Shown here: piece by piece, positions 27,052 through 34,012 of the stretch
How the letters are laid out: every line of letters starts with the position of its first letter
Numbering within the stretch: position 1 is the first letter of the stretch
Origin: Acidimicrobiales bacterium
Lineage (GTDB): Bacteria > Actinomycetota > Acidimicrobiia > Acidimicrobiales > JAKAVM01
Reading direction: 5' to 3'
DNA length: 64,000 nt
Assembly: GCA_027452005.1 (NCBI GenBank)
Contig: DAIDHF010000004.1
Span: 40,732-104,731, forward strand
Translations under genes and position numbers: made by a program
The notes under the pieces: generated by a model
The model's input: the letters and a program-made list of their open reading frames with translations, nothing else
The model's database searches: none
What the model was told of the DNA's origin: nothing

Positions 27052-28784
27052 CGGATAGCGGACGGACTCGGGTCTTAGTTCCCCTAAGCGAGTACAAAGG
27101 TAGACTATTAGTCCTACTCGCCCTGGTGATTGGGTGGTCGGCAACTTTGATCGTTGGTCCGGCCCTGGTGGCTTACGCGATAGACCAGGGTATCCGCAAA
27201 CACCACGGGGGACCCATATTTATTGCGACAGCCGGGTACGTAGCCTCGGCACTTGTGGGTGCTTCATTGTTTCGATTGGTTATTCGCAAGGTAACCGACA
27301 CAGGTGAGCGGGTATTGCAAGGGATTAGGATCTCAATATTCCAACACATACTTTCCATGCCACTAGGATTTTTTGACTCCGAGCGTACTGGCAGGCTCGT
27401 GTCAAGAATGACCACCGACATGGACGCCCTGGAGAATCTCGTTCAGCAAGGCCTCGTCCAATTGGTGTCCAACGCGTTCTTGCTGACAATAACACTGATA
27501 GTTCTCGCGGTCATGTCGCCGATTCTGTTTGGACTTTGCCTGCTGACTATTCCGGTTTTGTTGACCGCTAGTATCTGGTTCAAACGTCGATCCGCGGTAG
27601 CCTACCTGTCGGTGCGAGACGCAATTGGGCGCACGATGACAAGCCTACAAGAGGGCCTTTCCGGGGTCCGGGTAGTTCAGGCATTTGCCAGTGAAGATTA
27701 CGTTGTAAGGGGATTCAAAGGGCATAACCGGGCTCAGGTGTTGGCCAACATGCGGGCCGTATCGATTTCGGCTAGATACTTCCCTGTCATTGAAGCGTCT
27801 TCTGTGGCTACAACTGCCGGCATTGTCGGATTGGGTGGGTATTTAGCTCACCGGCACATGATTCCTTTAGGTACCGTAGTCGCCTTTGTGTTGTACATGG
27901 GCAATCTGTTTTCTCCAATTCAGCAAACCAGCCAACAGTTTGACCTCCTCCAGTCTGCCGGGGCGGCCTTTACCAAGCTCAAGAACCTACTATCAATCGA
28001 GCCCCCGTTGGTAGAGGTGGCAAAGCCCACGGATTTGCCCAGACACGGTGCAGTTGTCTTTAGTGACGTGTCTTTTGGTTACTCTCTAGATAGTCCAGTT
28101 TTAACGGATATCAATCTTGAAATTCGTCCCGGTGAACACGTGGCACTTGTGGGACCAACCGGGGCAGGTAAGTCATCCATAGCCAAGTTGATTGCTAGAT
28201 TTTATGATCCCCTTAGTGGAGAGGTAAGTTTTGGCGGAATAGATCTTAGGCAGGCCTCGTTCGAGTCCTTGCGCAAGACCATAGTTGTTGTCAGTCAAGA
28301 AGCCTTTGTATTTGACGGGACGATTTCTTCGAATATTCGCATGGGAAATAATGATATTCCAGACGACCAGGTAAAAAGAGCGCTAGAGGCTGTTGGGGGG
28401 ACGCAAGTGATTTTGGGAATTACAGGTGGTATTCATGCGGTCGTCTCGGAGGGAGGAGCGACCTTGTCAGCCGGAGAAAAGCAGATTATCTCTCTTGCTC
28501 GGGTTGCCCTGGTCGAACCTTCTGTAATCATTCTAGATGAAGCTACGTCTAATCTGGACCCGATGACCGAGTCAATCGTGGAAGGTGCCGTGTCAAGGTT
28601 GGCCCAGGGGAGGACCTTGGTAACAATAGCCCACAGGCTCTCTACAGCCCAACGAGCCGATCGGGTAATTGTTGTAGACCACGGACAAGTTGTCCAGGTT
28701 GGATCGCACGATGAGCTGGTCAAGATTCCCGGTCATTACCAGGATCTAAACTCGGCATGGTTGAGAGGAAGAGACTCCGCGTGA
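27048..28784 (+). CDS. ABC exporter half-transporter, catalytic subunit
   Basis: 578 aa, same fold order as its partner. The membrane domain includes FFDSERTGRLVSRMTTDMDALENLVQQG. Walker A is GPTGAGKSS, Walker B VIILDEATSNLDP has the catalytic Glu, but the signature is LSAGEKQIISLARV instead of LSGGQ. The LSAGEKQ variant would pair with the other subunit's Walker A to make the degenerate site, and the partner's LSGGQ with this subunit's Walker A/B to make the working site. It is translationally coupled on both sides (ATGA upstream, GTGA downstream). The exported substrate is unknown: lipids, peptides or drugs are all possible. Confidence 0.92.
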   Translation: MTDSGRTRVLVPLSEYKGRLLVLLALVIGWSATLIVGPALVAYAIDQGIRKHHGGPIFIATAGYVASALVGASLFRLVIRKVTDTGERVLQGIRISIFQHILSMPLGFFDSERTGRLVSRMTTDMDALENLVQQGLVQLVSNAFLLTITLIVLAVMSPILFGLCLLTIPVLLTASIWFKRRSAVAYLSVRDAIGRTMTSLQEGLSGVRVVQAFASEDYVVRGFKGHNRAQVLANMRAVSISARYFPVIEASSVATTAGIVGLGGYLAHRHMIPLGTVVAFVLYMGNLFSPIQQTSQQFDLLQSAGAAFTKLKNLLSIEPPLVEVAKPTDLPRHGAVVFSDVSFGYSLDSPVLTDINLEIRPGEHVALVGPTGAGKSSIAKLIARFYDPLSGEVSFGGIDLRQASFESLRKTIVVVSQEAFVFDGTISSNIRMGNNDIPDDQVKRALEAVGGTQVILGITGGIHAVVSEGGATLSAGEKQIISLARVALVEPSVIILDEATSNLDPMTESIVEGAVSRLAQGRTLVTIAHRLSTAQRADRVIVVDHGQVVQVGSHDELVKIPGHYQDLNSAWLRGRDSA

Positions 28785-29659
28785 CTACGCCATTTGAGAA
28801 AGTTACTCAAGTTTTGCCAGTGCATGGCCGACCCGGGCTATATAGGGGCGAAATCGATAATAACTGGAATGCCCCAATAATTCCCCATGGCGGGGTGATG
28901 ACCACGTTTGCCCTGCGCGCCATGCAATCCGAACTTGCAAATCCCGACCAAACTCTTCGAAGTGTAACGACGGTATTCGCTGGCCAAGTTGTGCCAGGTC
29001 CGATCGAGGTAGACGTACATATCCTCAGGAGTGGGAAAAGTGCTTCGCAGATGTATGCTTCGGTTGCAAATAGTGGATCTAAGGTCGGTCACAGTACGAT
29101 AGCGGTATTCGGCGGAACTCGCTTGGGATTCTCGTTCTGCGATCTTACTATGCCTAGTGTACCACCTGTGGAGGATTGTAGGTCATTTTGGGACGACCCT
29201 CCTGAAGATTTCAAGCGGAGTTTCAATCCGACTTTTTGGCGAAACGTTGAAGGTAGAAATGCCATCGGCCATGCCCCGTGGGAGCACTGGGAGCCCGGGA
29301 CCTCCGAACGGGCCTATTGGTATAGATTTCTTGAGACTCCTCGCCTTGCAGATGGAACCATTGATCCGTTCGCAATTGTAACCCTGTGCGATACAATGCC
29401 TGGAGCAATTGGAGAGAAAATTGGCCCCTCTAAGCAGATCTGGACTTCTCCCTCTGCTGATCTTACGGTTCATCTGGTGGGCAAGGCTAGGTCCGAGTGG
29501 CTTTTAGCCCACAACAGGGCCAGGCAGGCCGGTGACGGGTATGCGTCAGTTGAAATGAATCTTTGGGACCAGTACGGCGGGCTGGTTGCCTGTGCAACCC
29601 AGGTCTGTATATTTTCATTCCCACAAGGAGTGCTGGATACCAGTGGCCAAGTTGTATGA
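28781..29659 (+). CDS. Acyl-CoA thioesterase family protein (double hot-dog, TesB-like)
   Basis: About 292 aa. I start it at GTG 28781, which overlaps the exporter's TGA as GTGA and has AGAGGAAGAG at good spacing, rather than at the track's ATG 28757. Two hot-dog halves are visible: residues about 20-110 (NWNAPIIPHGGVMTTFALRAM ... VDVHILRSGKSASQMYASV) and 170-290 (LVTLCDTMPGAIGEKIG ... DLTVHLVGKARSEWLLAHNRARQAGDGYASVEMNLWDQYGGLVA). This is the 4HBT_3/TesB-like layout. It probably hydrolyses acyl-CoA. Coupling to the exporter hints at a lipid substrate for that pump, which is inference. Confidence 0.82.
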   Translation: MTTPFEKVTQVLPVHGRPGLYRGEIDNNWNAPIIPHGGVMTTFALRAMQSELANPDQTLRSVTTVFAGQVVPGPIEVDVHILRSGKSASQMYASVANSGSKVGHSTIAVFGGTRLGFSFCDLTMPSVPPVEDCRSFWDDPPEDFKRSFNPTFWRNVEGRNAIGHAPWEHWEPGTSERAYWYRFLETPRLADGTIDPFAIVTLCDTMPGAIGEKIGPSKQIWTSPSADLTVHLVGKARSEWLLAHNRARQAGDGYASVEMNLWDQYGGLVACATQVCIFSFPQGVLDTSGQVV

Positions 29660-29765
29660 TTTAGGCGATACCTACATTCAACTTGAGACGTTCATCTAGC
29701 GTTTAGTTTTTGGTCTTAGGCCGAAAATAGATGAATCAGCTACTGGATGATAATAGCGCATGCAT

Positions 29766-30728
29766 CTAGACGGAGTTGTTCTTTGGTACTTTCCCAGTGC
29801 GCTCTAGCCAGACCTGTTCCCAGTAGCTACTGGCATCCTTGGGATCTTTGGGTTCAAGTGTTTCACCGGAATTTCGTTGATCTTGAGGTGATTGAACTCT
29901 GGAGGCGATCTCATCGAGACGCTTGGCATGGCGTTCCTCCGAACGGAACCATTGCACGAATATCGGGAAAAACCCTACAAAGGCGGTAAAGTCAGTCGCA
30001 ATCCACAGAATCGATCCTCCGGCGTGCGTACCGTACAGGTTATACATCGAGGCAATTGGGCGATGCATAGAGATAATAGCTATCCCGAGCCAGGTTTCAA
30101 CTGGCCCACCCAGCAGTACGTTTAGCATCCGACCCGGGTAGCCCATCTTCCAGTGCACGATGGGGTCAATCCCTACCAGCGGCCACCAGTAAAGGGTCCC
30201 GCTAAAAAAGAACAGGATGTTGATAAGGTCCATTACCGCCATGTGCTCCATGGCGAAGTTGACAAGGGAGGTCAAAAAGAAGACGATCATAAAACCGAAG
30301 TACAAGCCCCACACGGTAACCGGATGACTTATAAACCCGAATGGCCTCGAACGCAGTATAGATAGCCACTTGGTCTTGATAGAGCGCGACGAGGTTTGTA
30401 GGAGCAGGGTCGATGGGGCCCCCAGGGCTAAAAGCGCTGGCGCTACAACCATCAAGAGGAGGTGTTGGATTACGTGAGCCTGAAAGTATGAATCAGTGTA
30501 AGTTGCTATTGGCGACTGTAATGCCAGATCGACCGTGAGTAGTCCAAGGAGGAAGCTAACAAGTCGTTTTGTCGACCAACGTCTTCCCGAACTCGCTAGC
30601 CTCCAGTCCGATTTTAGATACCAGTAGCCCACTAGAACTACCAAGACTAGGACTGCGATTGGGAACGGTGTCCATTCCCATCTAGCAAGTGAGTTGTGCA
30701 AGGTAAATTGGACGTGGCCCATGGTCAT
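29766..30728 (-). CDS. CtaG-like cytochrome c oxidase assembly membrane protein
   Basis: About 320 aa, seven or more transmembrane helices. Family marks of the Bacillus CtaG type are HVIQHLLLMVVAPALLALGAP, the SHPVTVWGLYFGFMIVFFLT helix, LINILFFFSGTLYWWPLVGIDP, and the C-terminal helices with LYNLYGTHAGGSILWIATDF. This family is needed for caa3-type oxidase assembly and has histidines placed to bind copper. ATG 30728 is chosen over TTG 30740. A SCO1-type copper protein is encoded 3.3 kb away (34009), so oxidase biogenesis genes cluster here, separated by the accessory patch. Confidence 0.85.
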   Translation of the reverse strand: MTMGHVQFTLHNSLARWEWTPFPIAVLVLVVLVGYWYLKSDWRLASSGRRWSTKRLVSFLLGLLTVDLALQSPIATYTDSYFQAHVIQHLLLMVVAPALLALGAPSTLLLQTSSRSIKTKWLSILRSRPFGFISHPVTVWGLYFGFMIVFFLTSLVNFAMEHMAVMDLINILFFFSGTLYWWPLVGIDPIVHWKMGYPGRMLNVLLGGPVETWLGIAIISMHRPIASMYNLYGTHAGGSILWIATDFTAFVGFFPIFVQWFRSEERHAKRLDEIASRVQSPQDQRNSGETLEPKDPKDASSYWEQVWLERTGKVPKNNSV

Positions 30729-30927
30729 TGTTAGAACCAAGCCTACTGAACCACCTGGGCATGCCGCACTTATTCAATAATCTGTTCGCTGCGAGTTCCC
30801 CGTGAGTGGGAATGCGCCCTTTGAAGCGCACACCTGTTCGTTTATGAGGGGTCGGGAGGCGCTCATGGTTGCGACACTAAAGTGTTGCACCTCGACGGGC
30901 GGCAAGCTCAGTTATGATGAGGCAGCC

Positions 30928-31086
30928 ATGTGTGACGTCGAGTTCTATTCCCAGCTCCTGGTACTTGTTGATCCCTGGCAGGTTGAAGATTTGGAGATAT
31001 AGGGTTTGATCTCTGCCAATTGCATCACCAGTGTTACCGTCGAGAACAAAGTCAAAGTCTCAAGGCTTGTAATTTGGTTGGACTAA
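30928..31086 (+). pseudogene. Possible ISL3-type transposase N-terminal remnant
   Basis: ATG 30928, preceded by GATGAGG, reads MCDVEFYSQLLVLVDPWQVEDLEI, which resembles the opening of ISL3-family transposases (short helix, then LLGL-x-PWxVxxVxL). The frame is broken by TAG after 24 codons and continues GLISANCITSVTVENKVKV before a TAA; nothing of the zinc-finger or DDE parts follows. No terminal inverted repeats were found. The assignment rests on a short N-terminal similarity from memory and is tentative. Confidence 0.4.
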
Positions 31087-31348
31087 TTCTTGAGGAAGAC
31101 TCATTGTAAGAGCCAAAAGGCAAATATAGATCTCATGGTCATGAGCTATTTTGCAGCTAGTGGGGATTCCCCGTTGCATTAGCTTTGATAATCACGTAAG
31201 GTGACTACTTAGTTACGAAGAGATGTGGGGAGTATATGGGTTTGGAGTGTACCCGAGAAAGACGGGCGTGGCACACACGTAGCATTTCGTGGGTGTTTGT
31301 GGAGGCAATGGGGTTGAAATACTAATAATTGTCTCAAGGAGATAGAGA
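31087..31348. other. Non-coding stretch within the accessory patch
   Basis: No gene is supported here. One inverted repeat, CTCATG-GT-CATGAG, lies near 31132-31145. The last 20 bases carry AAGGAG, the ribosome-binding site of the next gene. Together with the remnant before it, this fills the gap between the CtaG-like gene and the protein at 31349. Confidence 0.5.
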
Positions 31349-32161
31349 TTGTCGCTTGTTAGTAAACGCTGGAAGTTCATTGCTGTCGCCACATCTTGTC
31401 TTGTTATATTCATTGCTGGTGCGCTCGTTTGGCTGAGTAGCTCAAGTACTCCAACTAAACATAAAAGACGAGCGGTGATCCATCACAGGTTAAATGCTGC
31501 AAATCCTAATTTTATTAGAGGAGTCGCGCCTACTGCCGCGCTATCCTATTTGGATAAAAGCCATATTACAGTCTCGGTAAATAAAAAAGTTATCCCGAGT
31601 ACGGTCTTGGCGCTATTGGTGAGCGACTCTTCTCAATTAGCACTCACTGCGAAAGAGAGCATCCCTTCGACTACAATTGTGGCTAGACAAGGAATTGCCC
31701 AGGCGGTCCTGTATCAGATGGTTTGGGATTACGCAGTGAAGAACAATATGGTGGTTCCTCTGTCTGAGGCGAGAAGTTACGAATATACTGCCTATGAAGA
31801 GTATCGTAAGATGAAGGCTAGGTATCCAGATATTACGGAGCCATTTGGCGCCGGTACAGGAGAAAGTACTTACCAGCTTTACATGAATAGCAATACAATC
31901 CAAGCCGCACAGATGAGTCTTACTGTAAGGGCAACGTTGAAGATCCTACCTACCAATGAAGCAACAATTAATGGCGTCACTTTCTCCACAACTAGCTCGT
32001 CTCAATTACCGGCCAACTATTCCGTTTGGATGAAGACCTCGTTACCACGTTATGCGGTTTCTGTTTCGGGAATGAGTAGTTCGCAAATTCGATCGTTATA
32101 TCTATATCTGCCACCTAATGAAGGGTCAGCACAGATGCTAGATGAGGCAACGCACAAATAA
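31349..32161 (+). CDS. Membrane-anchored or secreted protein of unknown function
   Basis: 270 aa. Start TTG 31349 is well supported by AAGGAG 7 nt upstream. One N-terminal membrane segment (WKFIAVATSCLVIFIAGALVWLSSS) is followed by a basic stretch (KHKRR) and a mainly helical exported domain. The piece DKSHITVSVNKKVIPSTVLALL and the helices YQMVWDYAVKNNMVVPLSEARSYEYTAYEEYRKMKARYP have a distant look of SurA/PrsA-type chaperone N-terminal domains, but there is no peptidyl-prolyl isomerase domain. I do not recognise the family. Base composition looks richer in A+T than the neighbours and the gene is bracketed by remnants of mobile genes, so recent acquisition is plausible. Confidence 0.65.
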   Translation: MSLVSKRWKFIAVATSCLVIFIAGALVWLSSSSTPTKHKRRAVIHHRLNAANPNFIRGVAPTAALSYLDKSHITVSVNKKVIPSTVLALLVSDSSQLALTAKESIPSTTIVARQGIAQAVLYQMVWDYAVKNNMVVPLSEARSYEYTAYEEYRKMKARYPDITEPFGAGTGESTYQLYMNSNTIQAAQMSLTVRATLKILPTNEATINGVTFSTTSSSQLPANYSVWMKTSLPRYAVSVSGMSSSQIRSLYLYLPPNEGSAQMLDEATHK

Positions 32162-32502
32162 CAGGGTGACTTTCACCAATACCCTAGATGATAATTGCGA
32201 TCTGGGATTTGATGGAGCTAACCGTGGCTCAGAACTTTATCAATCTGAAGATGCTGGAGGCGGGATCGTTATAGTGCTCGTTTTCCAGGTCCTGAAGGCC
32301 AAGGTCCTGTCGCTCGACGTCAACGCAGAATTCACCAAGTCTCGCTAGTCGTACCACTAGTGCTCAATTTTCAATCCTTCAGTTAGCATCTTTCTGGGTT
32401 GGATAAAGTCACCCGAATCCGATTTCTCAAGTTGGTTGAGTCAGGGATATTTTCCAACCATAGCCATGACGGTCTCCTTTGAAATCAGTTTTGTCGTCAA
32501 AC
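32162..32502. other. Gene-free stretch with short broken frames
   Basis: About 340 bp without a credible gene. The track's 68-aa plus-strand ORF (32142) overlaps the preceding gene and has no family features. On the minus strand, AAGGAGACCGTCATGGCTATG near 32460-32480 looks like an initiation site but stops after eight codons, and a coding-like stretch (ARLGEFCVDVERQDLGLQDLENEHYNDPASS) occurs near 32250-32350. These may be decayed mobile-element genes; I cannot name them. Confidence 0.45.
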
Positions 32503-32548
32503 CCATCAAGCCACCCCGAGGGGACTGGCAGCTTTAGTTGTCAGAGGA
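32503..32548. repeat. 46-nt dispersed repeat, copy 2 (two-hairpin element)
   Basis: Matches 14504-14549 at 39 of 46 positions. The CCCC-GA-GGGG hairpin is unchanged. In the second stem the G-C pair of copy 1 becomes A-U, another G-C becomes G-U, and a C/A mismatch becomes C-G, so pairing is kept or improved. It abuts the mazF-like remnant. Confidence 0.7.
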
Positions 32549-32562
32549 ATCGGGGTCGAGGC

Positions 32563-32848
32563 GTGATAGCTGTAGTCCCGGTTACGACAAATACCCGGCA
32601 ATGTCTATCCCTTTCAAGTCCTCTAACGGGCAGTTGACTTAGGTTTTGAGCAAGATTCTAAGGCACTAGCAGGTCAGATTTGCTCAGTTGCCGTGGGATG
32701 GGTTGAAAGCCGTATTGGTAAAGTTTCACCGGAATCAATGGCCTCACTCGATAAAGCGTTACGGCTGCATCTGGCTCTTTGGAACAGTCAGTCAAGGCCG
32801 AGGCTAATGTTCTGGAGTTCCACTCACTCGCTCAGATTAGAAGTTTGA
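32563..32848 (+). pseudogene. mazF/pemK-like toxin remnant with frameshift and stop
   Basis: Read from 32563, the frame gives VIAVVPVTTNTR, the core strand of MazF-type mRNA interferases. After a one-base shift at 32599 it continues NVYPFQVL, a TAA at 32624, then RAVDLGFEQDSKALAGQICSVAVGWVESRIGKVSPESMASLDKALRLHLAL, which resembles the MazF C-terminal half (QI-x-SV, RIGxLS, LDxALRLHL). The N-terminal part with the catalytic region is missing and no antitoxin gene is adjacent. With a frameshift, a nonsense codon and a missing 5' end it cannot be functional. The fragment's tail overlaps the 3' end of the convergent lipoprotein gene. Confidence 0.6.
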
Positions 32849-34012
32849 TGATCCGTACTGAAGTGCTACCCTTGTAGATGTTGGAGATGTCCAGCCCGTA
32901 GCCCCGGGTAAGTGTTGGGCTATCTGAAGTGTCTTGCCGGACGTCTCGAATTCCCATATGGACCCGTCGTTGCCCAGGACCAAACTAGACGCAGAAAAGC
33001 TGGGGGTTGCTTGGGTGGACCAAGCTCTTCGGGTCGGGAAATACTCGAGACCTAGCTGCCCAGTTGATTTAGAGTTGGCCAATACGAGCATATCCCCTTG
33101 GGAGTTCCAAGAGAGGGAACTCACTTGCGACCGGTTCCCGAGTGAAATTTGTACTGTACTCACCACCGGAGTTCCCCCGGATCCATCTACCTGTACAGTC
33201 TCGACCAAAAGTTCTAAGTGACGGGTTTGAGTTGCTTGAAGAAGAATCTCGGTTGCCGAGGCTGTACTTTCAGAGCCCAGCAACTGAAGGTGTCTTATCG
33301 CGGGTCTGAATGACCTTATGGTTTCTATCTCCTGAGGATGACTATTGTCAACCGTGTAGACCCCAAGTCCATTTGAACCCTTGCATGTTGTCTCGATAAG
33401 GGGAGTAGAAATCAAAAAATTCACTCCGACAATTTGGTCTACACTACAGGCCCCTTTTACCGCGTCCAAGGACTTCCGTGTGGCAATGATGACCCACGCC
33501 TTGAGGCCTGGGGGAGATTCAACCACGTAATTACCGAGTCCATTTTCCACTAGCGCCAGACCAGAATTGTCTGGCCCAAGGGCAAATGCAGCGGGAGATC
33601 GGGCAATTGGAGAGTCAAGTAGGCCGTTAGACCAAGTTGATCCACCGTTAACCGTAAAGATAATCGGGGTGAAGGTGAGATCAACCGATGGTCTTATCGC
33701 CACAGCTAGCTCGGTCTGATTGGATGCCAATAGGAGGCCGCCATTTGTGGCCGTCGCTGTAGCCTTGACTTGGTTGGACCACCTAGAAGTCCCCGGTTGA
33801 CGATGGAACAACTGCCAAAAGGTGTTGAATTTGTTTCCCAATTGGCCCATTGGAAAAGTTGCCCAAGTTCCCTGAGAGCTATCAACGGAGTAAGGAACAA
33901 GAGGCCGGAAAGAGTCGAAACTCCCAGGTTTAGGAGCACTAGGGGTTGTGCACCCCGCGATCAGGAGTCCGAGCATGATCGCTGCCAGGAGTGCTTTAGT
34001 CTTGCCACTCAC
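32837..34012 (-). CDS. Predicted lipoprotein of unknown function
   Basis: 391 aa. The signal peptide KTKALLAAIMLGLLIAGC ends in a lipobox cysteine near residue 21, followed by a Pro/Ser-rich linker. The body is beta-rich with recurring phrases (FTVNGGSTWSNGLL, GPDNSGLALVENG, NRSQVSSLSWNSQGDMLVLAN, VLGNDGSIWEFETSGKTLQIA), as in a beta-propeller or BNR-like sialidase repeat fold, though no Asp-box is complete. Start GTG 34012 overlaps the stop of the SCO1 fusion gene (GTGA), so translation is coupled. It may function with that protein at the outer face of the membrane; this is inference from position only. Confidence 0.7.
   Translation of the reverse strand: MSGKTKALLAAIMLGLLIAGCTTPSAPKPGSFDSFRPLVPYSVDSSQGTWATFPMGQLGNKFNTFWQLFHRQPGTSRWSNQVKATATATNGGLLLASNQTELAVAIRPSVDLTFTPIIFTVNGGSTWSNGLLDSPIARSPAAFALGPDNSGLALVENGLGNYVVESPPGLKAWVIIATRKSLDAVKGACSVDQIVGVNFLISTPLIETTCKGSNGLGVYTVDNSHPQEIETIRSFRPAIRHLQLLGSESTASATEILLQATQTRHLELLVETVQVDGSGGTPVVSTVQISLGNRSQVSSLSWNSQGDMLVLANSKSTGQLGLEYFPTRRAWSTQATPSFSASSLVLGNDGSIWEFETSGKTLQIAQHLPGATGWTSPTSTRVALQYGSSNF

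Noticed and set aside
30928-31086. Intact insertion sequence
   Set aside because: Only an N-terminal stub with an in-frame stop is present; no inverted repeats or DDE domain were found, so it is listed as a possible remnant only.
32142-32348. 68-aa ORF after the unknown secreted protein
   Set aside because: Overlaps the preceding gene's 3' end, no ribosome-binding site and no recognisable motif.
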